NCBI GenBank assembly: GCA_021186555.1
Contig: JAJKFL010000013.1
Location: 36,856,743-36,920,742, forward strand
DNA from: Reticulitermes speratus
Lineage: Eukaryota > Arthropoda > Insecta > Blattodea > Rhinotermitidae
Length of the DNA stretch: 64,000 nucleotides
Reading direction: 5' to 3'
A program made the position numbers and the translations under genes. Shown one piece after another: positions 54,850 through 64,000 of this stretch. Under the pieces are notes generated by a model. That model made no database searches. It had not been told where the DNA came from and saw only the letters and a list, made by a program, of their open reading frames with translations. Position 1 is the first letter of the stretch. Each line of letters starts with the position of its first letter.

Positions 54850-55170
54850 ATGGAGCATGGTGGTCGTGGGAACGTCTTAACTGATGGTGCTACTGGAATA
54901 AAGAAATGTAGTGTCCTCTGGCATGTGACATTAAGCGATTTGTTGATATTTATCGAAGTTTTAGAGAAAGGTCTTTGCTGCGTCTTAACAGCTGTAAAGA
55001 TTGAGATAGAGGTTCTTACGCAACGTCGGTAAATGTCTACCAGTGAACACGAAATGACATCGCAGATGACAGTATTCTTCACAGTTACTGGCATGAGAAA
55101 TTCGCGATTCACAAGCTTATAGAATCCTGAAATTTTGTGTAGATCTTCGAGAAACGCGTCACTTTGTTCA
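54850..55170 (-). repeat. Repeat translating to VTVKNTVICDVISCSLVDIY
   Basis: A minus frame (54774-55175) of 133 codons contains MPVTVKNTVICDVISCSLVD then IYRRC. That phrase belongs to a non-coding insect foldback repeat family often mis-annotated as protein (usual form FWDVTxCSLVDxYRRF). Related phrases occur at 22097-22200 and 23442-23560. I read it as repeat, not a gene. Confidence 0.55.
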
Positions 55171-55265
55171 CACAATTATTTTGTATAGACCGAGAAAGAG
55201 AAACAGGGCTGTTGGTACAACGTCAGCAGTGGCGGCGCTATTTACTGTAAAATCCTAACGTTTTA

Positions 55266-55525
55266 TGTGGGGTCGCGCGGTCTAAGGCGTGGGTCTACGG
55301 CCGCTCGCTTACTGGAATTGTGGGTTCGAATCCTGCCTAGGGCATGGATGTCTGTCTCTTGTGAGTGTTGTGTGTTTGTTGTCAGGTAGAGGTCACTGCG
55401 ACGAGCTGGTCCCTCGTCCAAGGGAGTCCTACAGAATGTGGTGTGTCTAAAAAGTGTGATCGTGAAGCCTCGACGAAACGAGGAGGCCCAGGCCCATATA
55501 GGGCTGTCGAGCATACAAAAAAAAA
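55266..55525 (+). mobile_element. SINE family A, upstream unit of a dimer
   Basis: Head GGTCGCGCGGTCTAAGGCGTGGG and GTGGGTTCGAATCC (B box), body, then CCCATATAGGGCTGTCGAGCATAC and nine A. Its 3' end variant and the following linker equal those in the trimer at 31489-31751. Confidence 0.88.
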
Positions 55526-55538
55526 GTATATGAGAGTT

Positions 55539-55804
55539 GCCGATCCTAGTGGCCGTGCGGTCTAAGGCGTGGGTCTTCGGCAGCTCGCTTACTAGGATCG
55601 TGGGTTCGAATCCCACCGGGGGCATGGATGTCTGTCTGTTGTGTGTGTTGTGTGTTGTCAGGTAGAGGTCTCTGCGACGAGCTGGTCCCTCGTCCAGAGG
55701 AGTCCTACCGACTGTGGTGTGTCTAAAAAGTGTGTGATCGTGAAGCCTCGAAAAATGAGGCGGCCTGGGCCTTCAAGGGGCTGTCGAGCCATTGGAAAAA
55801 AAAA
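55539..55804 (+). mobile_element. SINE family A, downstream unit of a dimer
   Basis: Begins GCCGATCCTAGTGGCCGTGCGG right after the linker AGTATATGAGAGTT (55525-55538). Full length with intact B box, body, CCTTCAAGGGGCTGTCGAGCC and an A-tail. 55805-56072 has no recognised feature. Confidence 0.9.
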
Positions 55805-56084
55805 TGGATCTTGTAGAAATTAGGAATTGTTTTTAGAAAAATCATTTTGTAGAATGTGAAACAAACACATGGTGAACGCATGAATACTTTAGCATCAGTC
55901 TTTGGACTCATGACTCTAGTGAACCTTGTTGGACGTAAGAATTGTACGGAGAAACATCAAAACATAGCTGAACATGTTGTCTTTAATGTAGATGGAACGT
56001 GCAGGGTTACTAGATACTGGACACGACACTAGGTGGTCTCGTCTTAAGGGTCAATGAGAGCACTGCAACCTTCTGAAGCCAGTT

Positions 56085-56331
56085 TTTTTCCCCAATGTCT
56101 CGACAGCCCCTTGGGGGCCTAGGCCGCCTCATTTTTCGAGGCTTCACGATCACACTCAGACACACCACACTCGGTAGGACTCTTCTGGACGAGTGACCAG
56201 CTCGTCGCAGAGACCTCTACCTGACAACACACAAAACTCACAAGAGACAGACATCCATGCCCCCGGTGGGATTCGAACCCACGATCCCAGTAAGCGAGCG
56301 GCCGCAGACCGCACGACCACTGGGATCGACT
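56085..56331 (-). mobile_element. SINE family A with 12-bp duplication
   Basis: CTGAAGCCAGTT (56073-56084) and CTGGAGCCAGTT (56332-56343) flank it. T-tail, GTCTCGACAGCCCCTTGGGG, body, ATTCGAACCCACGATCCC, and a head lacking about 15 bases of the CCACGCCTTAGACCGC segment. The deletion removes bases near the A box. Confidence 0.85.
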
Positions 56332-56343
56332 CTGGAGCCAGTT

Positions 56344-56774
56344 ACCTAGCGTAATCTGTGTTTCACTCATTTCCACTTTTGAACCAGACCACCGATTATT
56401 ACGACACCTGGTATGAACACTGTGCCATCGTCGGATACACCAAATCTGGGGGTTTTTATTTAGATAATAAAAACAACAACATGGCGGAATAGCGACAAAG
56501 TGTAAAAGAACAGAAATCTATACAGCTTAAGTCAGGTTCTTGAAGTGATGTGTGGTAACATATCATAGAAGGATATGCAAGATTTTATTAGCTTCATATT
56601 TTCTTTAATTGTAGAGTAACAAGATGGTGGCCGTGCGAAATTATCATTCAGCTTCAGATGGATGGCAATAACTGATGCACCGTTGGAGCTGGATGTAGGA
56701 AATTTGGTACGGAGACATAGCGAAACATACCTGCATGTTACATTGAATAACATAGGCCTACACATACCGATCGT
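56344..56774. other. No gene recognised
   Basis: Unassigned spacer between SINE A and the LINE tail. Confidence 0.5.
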
Positions 56775-57086
56775 GTGAAAAATAAAGAAGTATTACACAG
56801 AGTCAAGGAGGACAGGAATATCGTACATAAAATAAAAAGAAGAAAGGCTAACTGGATTGGTCACATCTTGCGTAGAAAATGTCTTCTGAAACACGTGATT
56901 GAAGGAAAGTTAGAAGGAAGGATAGAAATGATGGGAAGAAGAGAGAGAAGACGTAAGCAGCTACAGGATGACCTTAAGGAAAAGAGAAGATACTGGAAAT
57001 TGAAAGAGGAAGCACCAGATCGCACCCTGTGGAGAAATCGCTTTGGAAGAGGCTACGGACCTGTCGTAAGACAGACTACAAAATGA
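56775..57086 (+). pseudogene. LINE reverse-transcriptase C-terminal tail
   Basis: The plus frame gives KEVLHRVKEDRNIVHKIKRR, KANWIGHILRRKCLLKHVIE, GKLEGRIEMMGRRERRRKQL, QDDLKEKRRYWKLKEEAPDR and TLWRNRFGRGYGPVVRQTTK before a stop. It is the basic C-terminal tail of the same LINE family as 1-374, where the more upstream CYIW...GAETWTLR region survives. No stop interrupts 103 codons. It is 5'-truncated; the first ATG is accidental. The 3' UTR after the stop contains AATAAAA at 57102-57108. Confidence 0.88.
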
Positions 57087-57339
57087 ATGAACATTGCATA
57101 ATAAAACGTCGTATGTAACTATTATGTAACTATTCCAGGAAAACAAGAAGAACTTTGGTGGGGAAATCTCTTAAAACATGGACTTGCGAGATCAAGAATA
57201 AAGCGAGAAATATAATATTAAAATGTATTTTAAGGAAAAAGTTCGTGAGAAAGAGGTGGTTGTAAGCGGTTCAGGATTGTGTACACTGTTGGAATTTGTC
57301 AGTATCTGTTTTGAATTCCGTGTTATGCCGTCACACAAA

Positions 57340-57655
57340 AAAGGCAAATCTTTCCCCTTACAAGTCATGAAGACTAAGAGGGGGATACAGTGTTGGGCTT
57401 TCATCCTTACTTTGACATTGGCACAACTAGGACGGCAGAGTTATCAGCTCTATGCGCCGGCCGCAATTTACCTCCAAGAAAATACCTTGGTATTCATTTC
57501 TGTTAGAGGCTGATTAGACTCCAGAGCTGCTGAATGCGGAGAGAAGGAATAGGTCACTTAAAAATTTCCAAGGACCCGACCGGGAATCGAACCCGGAACC
57601 TCCCGTCTTGTGGCGCAGTGCTTCAACGAACTGCGCCGCTCGTCCCTTCTGCTAT
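57340..57655 (-). mobile_element. SINE with well-preserved tRNA-like head
   Basis: Body CTTTCCCCTTACAAGTCATG, CGCCGGCCGCAATTTACC, ATTCATTTCTGTTAGAGGCTG (shared with family D). The head read on the minus strand is GGACGAGCGGCGCAGTTCG...GGTTCCGGGTTCGATTCCCGG...TCGGGTCC: a perfect five-pair T arm and a largely pairing acceptor stem. The body downstream shows it is a SINE head rather than a working tRNA gene, though transcription by Pol III is plausible. Confidence 0.75.
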
Positions 57656-57659
57656 CAGA

Positions 57660-60354
57660 TAATTATGACAATAATATTAGTAATAAAATAAATAATAAAA
57701 AGCACATTGTTTAAAAATTACAATTCAGTAAATAACATTTCAATATTATGGAAACAGATAATCGTGGACTACTGTTCCAAAATTATGATATATTAAAATC
57801 AGTACAGGTAGGAGGCACTACATTAAAATCAAGGAATTATTTTCCAGAAACACAAAGGATTCTGCCACAGTTTCTGTTCTCAAACAAGTCATAAATTTAA
57901 TAAAAACCCTCCAAACTGGACGGAAGGGGGAATGTGGTTTGAACTTCTCTGCGTATATCATGTCTCTCCCCCCCCCACCTCCACCTTCCTGGCCGTCTGA
58001 CAGAATTATAAGCCAGGATCAATAATAAGCTTCTTCCTGAGAAATCATTAGAAGAGAGAGAGTGTATAAAATTATGTACAAGATAAGCCACACTGGACTG
58101 GGTCCTCTTATGCACAAAATCTTCATAAATCTAGAGTGGTTCAGCTCACTCTCCAAAGTGATGGGATTATAGGGCGAATGAAAAAAAAAAAAGACGAAAC
58201 GACTTCTTTAATTCCAGGACATTTTGTAACAACTACATAATATCACAAAGAAATATAAAACAGTGCTGACACCTGCAAACGCAGGATTAAAAACCATTAA
58301 CCTACGGCTTCCACGAGGGATACTCCGAATTCTCATGAAATAAATAATATATTTGTAACGTGAGCTGCAGATGTTTGGGATAAATTACACCGGTAATTTT
58401 ACGATTTGTAAAAAAAAAATGAGATCTCCTTCTTAATATGATTTTCATATAATATCCAAGTATTTTTATTATTGATTCCACAAAATGGCCTTTGTGGCCG
58501 AAACATGTTGCCTGTTTGAAATTTAATAAAAAATTATAAAGGCGGGTTAATATCTTTGAGACGTCTACGGCCAGAGCCAGGCTCTAGAACCAAAAGAAGA
58601 GTAAAGTGTATTGTGGTAGACGGTATATATATATATATATATTATATATATATATATTTGCTTTCTTTATAAGTGCCACAACGGGATGTCAAAAATAAGG
58701 TTTAAAGTTTTTTCATGCACCTCTTGTATTTAACTGTCTTTGGTGCGAATTAATTGCAGAATAACAATACTGCAGTCACATTTCTATTGTTGCGGAACCC
58801 ATCGCTCTCGAGGCTGTGATATGACTGCAGAGAAATGAACTGGTTGCGTTAAGTTTTAAGCAGATCGAAAAATACCAATACAGTCTATAGACCTGTCTAC
58901 GTTATGTAAAATGGAAGCAAGGTGAGAGGCTTACACAACTATGTTTTCAGAACCACGGTGAGGCTATGCTTAACCGACATTAAACAAAAGCCGAATTAAA
59001 ATGGGGCGTTCGGTTTGTAGCGCAAAAATCTAAGTCCACGAAACAGAGTATTTCATGAGAAACTGATAATTCAGGTAGCTACTTACTCAAGAAAAGTCCT
59101 CTCTTCTTAAAAAAAGCTCGAAGATTTATTATCCTAATTCAACTCTACAGGCTTCTGACAACGGTATAGTGCAATTACCACCATTCAGTGTTTGGACTGT
59201 CTCTGTCGTAATGTTTAACAATACGAAAACTGAACACAACGTCGCCTGTCTCCAAAAAGCTGTAATAAGGTTCTATATTTTTAAACATTGCATAGTGGAC
59301 AAAGCCCATAACGTGAACTATCAAATACAATATTTACAAGAACTGTCTAGTTGAATCTAATTCATAATCTCATATAGTTTCCTAAGGATCTACTTTAATA
59401 TTATCCTCTCAACTACGGATAATTTCCCCATCAGGTCTTTATCCTTCAGGTTTTAAAATTAAAATGTTCCAACTTGGCAATTTTATGGGCCAAGAATTCC
59501 TTGCTCTAAGAACAATGATTTTACGAAATGAAAACTCTCGACTACCAGATTTAATTTAAATCAGTTCAAAATAAACACCTGCAAGAAGGGATTAAATGGC
59601 ATGAATATAAGTAAGTGATAGGAGTATATCCGACATAAAAAAGACTGAAAGAAAAGTAACAGGAAAGAAGAAACTTAGTAAAGGAATATACAAGGAAATG
59701 AACTGATATAGAAACAGAGAAGGAAATAATGTAAGAAAGAAGGAACGTGAGAAACAAAAAGAAGGAAAGATGAAGTGCTAGGATAGAGTAGGGGTGGAAT
59801 GAATTTAAATGGTGCTGAAAGGGGGGTAAGGAAAGTGAATAAAGAAAAACCTGTATTTCTGACATGAAGAGGAACTGATGATGGAAGATGGAAATCGCCC
59901 AGTCTGTCGAACTTCTGGCGGCAGTCCGATGTAAACATAGCAAGGCGCTTTATGCTTGTATGAGCAACCACCTTTCTGCAGAAGGAAGGGGGGGGGGGGG
60001 AGCGAAGGTTGAATCGCCCTTTTATCGTGGCAAGCTACTGCTGGAGAAGAGACTGTAGAGGGTGGATGAGGAGGGAGACCGATTCAGGGATGGTTTTCGC
60101 GACCTTGACGCCTTTATGCACGCCTCTACACTCCCCCCTGTGGAGGTCGACTCTCTGGTAAAGAGTTTATCGACCTAGCCGCCTGTTTCATCAGATGCAG
60201 ATAAGGCTGTACCAGCGTCTTGTCGTACAATTTATTTGCCGCCAGTCTTACTGCGGTAAATCGAACGTGTCCAGAAGTGGAACTAAAGAACAAGAGAATT
60301 GTGGCCAGACAGACCCGGCTTCGATTCATGGTCACTGGCTATTGCGTTAGGGTC
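57660..60354. other. No gene recognised; simple repeats and one foldback trace
   Basis: 57660-57740 is AT-rich. At 58482-58515 AAAATGGCCTTTGTGGCCGAAACATGTT keeps the stem and GAAACATGT part of the hammerhead-like motif without the CTGANGA. 58625-58665 is a TA repeat. 59600-59830 is purine-rich on the plus strand, which leaves Ser/Phe/Leu frames on the minus strand that I reject. 59988-60000 is a run of 13 G. Confidence 0.5.
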
Positions 60355-61290
60355 TTTAACTCCGTAAAGCAGAGATTTTCGTGAGAAGACAATTGTTCCT
60401 CAGCCGCTCGAGAAATTTCTTGCTTTTTATGAACCCAGAAGGTTCATTCTTCACAACCCGCTGCCGGACCCAATCCTGAGTCATTTGAATGAAGTTCAGT
60501 CGACAAAACAGCAGTTCTTCAAGATATGAATAAATTTTAATTTTTTAACCTACGCCTAGGTCTCCCGAGCCTTCTTTTCCCATGACGAGTTTTATGCACT
60601 ACTCCAGTGTTTCCCAAAGTTTTTTGCTCGCGGACCCCTTTTGGCTTCGAAAAATCACCATAAGTCCTCACATCCATGCTCACGTAAATATAGTGCCCGG
60701 ATGATAGGTACCCAAAATTAAAAATATATATCTCGGAACTGATTTTAGATAGCTAAGAATACATACCAGTAGCATACGTAACACTGCATTGCATGATTTG
60801 ACCTTCAAGTGATTGTCCGTCGCTTCATGGGTACAGGAGGTTTTTTAATTAGATATTCTAAGAGTCATACAAAAAGAACACATCGCCAATTAAAGAAGTT
60901 TCGCTATTGTTTTTACCAAAAACTACTTCTTTAATTACAAAGTAAGGAAATTTCAAAGTAGCCATTACAGAAATGTATCCATAGATCCCTGGGCACTGTT
61001 CGCGGATTCCTTGGGATCCGCGAAGCACACGTTGGGGGCCACTGCACTACTCAACTCACCCATTCTTCTTGCCTGACCAACCCATCCCATCAAACGAACA
61101 AGGGAAACATCTACTCGACGGGGCCCGAAAGGAAAGTTACTCTAATCCTATATGCCCAGATATTTCGAATTGGGTTTTATGATTAAATAATTACAAATTA
61201 CGAAGTTCCTCATTATAAAATCCTCCGTTCCTTTGTTTGCCCTGCCTCTTATGCTTGAACATATCCAATTACAATGAAATGGGGGTAGGT
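60355..61290 (-). pseudogene. LINE family H 3' region split by a hAT-like element
   Basis: 60365-60604 matches the LINE H 3' UTR and coding end (CTCGAGAAATTTCTTGCTTTTTATG, CAGAAGGTTCATTCTTCAC, ACCTACGCCTAGGTCTCCC). The homology resumes at 61053 with CCCATTCTTCTTGCCTGACC and AAGTTCCTCATTATAAAATCCTCC, which corresponds to 46213-46300. The 440 bp between is a separate element with an 8-bp duplication. Confidence 0.75.
60605..61044. mobile_element. hAT-like non-autonomous element, 440 bp
   Basis: Perfect 8-bp duplication CACTACTC at 60597-60604 and 61045-61052. The ends are CAGTGTTTCCCAAAGTTTTT and, reversed, CAGTGGCCCCCAACGTGTGC; both are followed by a CGCGGA(C/T)CCC block. An 8-bp duplication with CAGTG...CACTG ends is diagnostic of hAT transposons. 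No transposase frame inside. Confidence 0.9.
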
Positions 61291-61344
61291 AATACAAAGC
61301 GGGTAAGCCACGCACAGGTACAGTTAGTGGTAAGACATTCATCC

Positions 61345-61445
61345 GGAAAAATGTCAATGTGGGATTTGTGTTGGGCAAAGCGGCACTGGGAAAGGCTTTA
61401 TTCTGAAACCTTCGGCAATCCCATGTCAGTATCATTCGGCCAATT
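61345..61445 (+). mobile_element. Diverged relative of SINE B body
   Basis: AATGTGGGATTTGTGTTGGGCAAAGCGGCACTGGGAAAGG and CAATCCCATGTCAGTATCATTC parallel ATGTGAGATTTGTGGTGGACAAAGTGGCACTGGGACAGG and CCCCTGTCAATTTCATTC in SINE B. The tRNA-like head is not recognisable upstream (61290-61344). An older subfamily or a separate family sharing the body. Confidence 0.6.
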
Positions 61446-62400
61446 CTCCGTATTTGTATTTCATTTATATACTGTCGACGCTAGAGTCTTAGAAAAGGAA
61501 ACCAAAATACATAATGAAAAAAGAAATATTCTTGCGACAAATTTTCAGTGTTACCTGTCTCCTCTGTAAATTATGTGGTAAAAGTCAACATGACCAAATC
61601 TGTTATTTCAGGCTATCGTAAGGAGATGATATTTAAATAAACGCTAAGATCAACATAACATACATGTGGACGAACTTTCACAGAAGTTTTCAAACTCCGC
61701 TGCCTGACACCAGAGCGGCTGAGAGCGGGTTCGGGCCCCGGTGAAACAATTTTCTCAGGTCTCCCATCAAGGGCGGACCGGCTAAAAATATTGACACGAA
61801 ATTGGGAAGACTGACTGTCAGTTGCAGAATGACTTGGGCTTGGTCTGAAAGGGCTAATTTGTACAATCGACAGATAATGGTACTACCGAGAAAGACAAAA
61901 ACATATGCAAAAGATTCGGGCCCCCGGCCCCCTTCCGGACGACCGGTCCCGGGTAATTTGTACTGGCTTCTCCTCCTCCTATCGTCGGCAGTGCCTGGCA
62001 CACAAGTATCGCCTGCGCCAGGGAAACATGTCGCGACGAAGAATCAAGATGTTAACAGTCCCCGCCACTCCAGCTTGTCCAGAAATCCTTCCTTATCCAC
62101 CGTAGCCTTCAGACCTTGTGACTAGAGTTTTCTTTTTGTTTTCCCGTGCCAAGAAGCCACTGAAGGGACGCAGGTTTGAATCCGCAGACACAACTTTACC
62201 ATCACAAAGTGACTGTTGTCCACAAGACTGTACCTGATCTCCTGCCTTATCGATAGAAGTGCAAGGAGCGTTTATGGGGTTCATGTGGAGTACAGAACAT
62301 ATGGGGTTTTACTTTTCGTGTTTCATTCCGACCTAATACAGTTGTGAAACATGTTAATCCCACACTGGCAACTTCAGAAAAGATGTGTGTTTATATCCAC
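61446..62400. other. No gene recognised; GC-rich repeat-like patch
   Basis: 61690-61745 has GAGAGCGGGTTCGGGCCCCGG, a B-box-like word that may mark an old SINE. 61765-62000 is GC-rich with GGGCCCCCGGCCCCC and CCGGTCCCGGG; overlapping frames on both strands are of 100 codons or so and unlike known proteins. Confidence 0.4.
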
Positions 62401-62404
62401 ATAC

Positions 62405-62680
62405 ACTGCGCTACAAGCCGGAAGGTGACGGGTTCTATTCCTGATGGGATCATTGGGATTTTTCATTTACTTAATAATTCCTGTCACACTATGGCCCTGG
62501 GGTCGACTCAGCCTCTAACAGAAATGAGTACCAGGGGTGTCTCCTAGGGGGTAAAGGGGGCCGGTGTGTAGGGCTAACAACCTTACCACCTTTATGTGCC
62601 AATTGTCTAGACATTCTGAGAGACTCAACCTCCTGGAACCTTAAGGGCCTGTCCAGGCCTGTAATGGGATAGCTTTATGT
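62405..62680 (+). mobile_element. SINE family D, plus strand
   Basis: GACGGGTTCTATTCCTGATGG (B box with one change), CTATGGCCCTGGGGTCGACTC, GGGGGTAAAGGGGGCCGG, ACCTTACCACCTTTATGTGCC and GGGCCTGTCCAGGCCTGTAATGGGAT. Same layout as 28699-28952; it starts a little further upstream in the head. Confidence 0.85.
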
Positions 62681-64000
62681 CCAGACAACATAACTGGATG
62701 TATAAAATAAGCCCACGTCTTGAGACACATTAAATAGCCTTGACCTCCATTTATAAGATTTAACCTAATCTGAGATTTGAAATTCTCATGGTGACTAATA
62801 TTAATGTTGAAGAATGAGTTACTGCCTTCATATTCCGAATACAACGGAAGTGAAGGGAGAAATAGTGACGTTATATAGGGAAGGAAGAACAGGAGCTCTA
62901 AGTAGATCATTGGGAACTGGTGACCCTAGAAATTGGATGATCTCATATCTCAAAATTTTATAGTATTAATTAACCAAATGTGATCAAATCTAGGCCCGCT
63001 CTTACCCGTAGCTGCCTGGCAACACGTTGCTCGCGACACACTGGTAATTTTGCCTCGGAGACTTCTGAAATAAGAAAAGGTCTTTTAAACTTTTCACTGG
63101 CAAAGTCGAGATAGAAGACCGAGGAAATTTTGCAAACTTATGAGCTGTCTATTTACGGAGACAAACATTACATTACTAATTTATTGTCTGAAAACGTACT
63201 AAAAAGAGTGACACCCTAATCTGGGTTGTAAATTTTATTTTTAATAAATTTTTCTTCTTTTTATCATGTTTTTCATTACACATGATATATAGAAACATAC
63301 GCAGGTATAATTATACATATATACGTATAATTATATATACGTATAATTATTCATTTTTTCGTTCCATGTATATAATTTCATGCTGCCCGCATGCAGGCCA
63401 AATTTTGCCGAAGTTGCTCGCACCAAAGAAAAGGTTGAGCAGGCTTTACCTAATCTAATATCAGCAAACTCTGAGAACTGATGACAAGATAAAATGCGCT
63501 GTTAGAAAATAAATATGTTATAATAAATGCATCAAGATTTATGTCAACGTCATATAGATGTATAAAACCGTGTAACACACTGTGGCTGCGTTAACTGCAA
63601 TTACAACATATGAACACACAACCGAAAATCAAGTTGTGGGCAAGATACTGTGTTCGGAGTACACGTGCCTTCACATACGTACATACATGGACACTTGATT
63701 TTGACTGAGGTACTGCAACAAGCCGGCCAGTAGAGATCTACTTAACTTTAAGGCCGAGACAACTTGCAATTGACGCATATGATACCTACCAAACTACATG
63801 GCGTCACATCCCAAAGTACGTAATTTCAAGAGTCACCAACCTCATACTCTCATTTCTGAGAGTATGCAGAATAATCCTGTAACGCACAGTGTTAACTACA
63901 AGCACCACCTGCTTCAATGTTGAAGAACACTGAATTTGGCCCACAGTGTATTTACGTATGTATTTCTTATGATCCGCAGGGATCGCACATTAATACCTTC
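62681..64000. other. No gene recognised
   Basis: AT-rich DNA to the window end. 63300-63350 has a short near-palindromic ATATACGTATAATTAT repeat, present about three times. No frame or family recognised. Confidence 0.5.

Noticed and set aside
54774..55175. 133-codon minus frame
   Set aside because: Contains the SCSLVDIYRRC repeat phrase common to non-coding insect repeats; not a gene.
57565..57650. Possible functional tRNA gene on the minus strand
   Set aside because: The T arm is perfect but the acceptor stem has mismatches, no proper anticodon arm can be drawn, and a SINE body follows directly.
59566..59971. Two overlapping minus frames of 98 and 125 codons
   Set aside because: They oppose a purine-rich plus strand; low-complexity composition explains the open frames, and they overlap each other.

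Overview
The window reads as intergenic or intronic DNA of a large, repeat-rich insect genome. I find no complete host gene, rRNA, bona fide tRNA gene, CRISPR array or operon. The longest open frames are SINE read-through, one-sided pyrimidine tracts, or decayed transposon ends. Host assignment is inference: AT-rich, non-LTR retrotransposon tails of arthropod type, several tRNA-derived SINE families, mariner, pogo-like, PIF/Harbinger and hAT-like elements, and foldback repeats whose translation gives FWD-x(7)-Y/FRRF phrases that I associate with cockroach and termite sequence. A blattodean is my best guess; I cannot prove it.

Layout. 1-8 kb: a LINE reverse-transcriptase tail open at the window edge, a PIF/Harbinger-type MITE with a MADF-like exon remnant, and a SINE with a perfect 15-bp target duplication. 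9-18 kb: large foldback elements (9001-9200, 10424-10938, 14095-14373, 14916-15225, 17460-17655), many with a hammerhead-like motif on each arm. 18.2-19.8 kb: about twelve tandem units of 133-135 bp, the distal ones nearly identical. 20-30 kb: SINE fragments, more foldbacks, a MITE splitting a SINE. 30.9-34.5 kb: a dense SINE/LINE cluster with a head-to-tail SINE trimer. 35-41 kb: mostly featureless, with one mariner deletion derivative. 42-49 kb: three copies of a second SINE family, another mariner derivative, a 5'-truncated LINE with a 27-bp duplication. 50-57 kb: a 78-bp palindromic MITE, a TIR element, a homeodomain-site-rich candidate regulatory block, a SINE dimer and a LINE tail. 57-64 kb: SINEs, a hAT-like element inserted in a LINE, and unassigned DNA.

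How the parts relate: nothing here forms a pathway. The coherent story is serial insertion. LINE ends supply truncated tails with target duplications; the SINEs (some full length, some 5'-truncated) carry the same signature of target-primed insertion; DNA elements without transposase sit between and inside them. The most interesting signal is the repeated CTGANGA...stem...GAAAC motif on outward-facing arms of foldback elements, which resembles a hammerhead ribozyme core with one extra nucleotide. Second is the palindromic 78-bp MITE, present three times at identical length.
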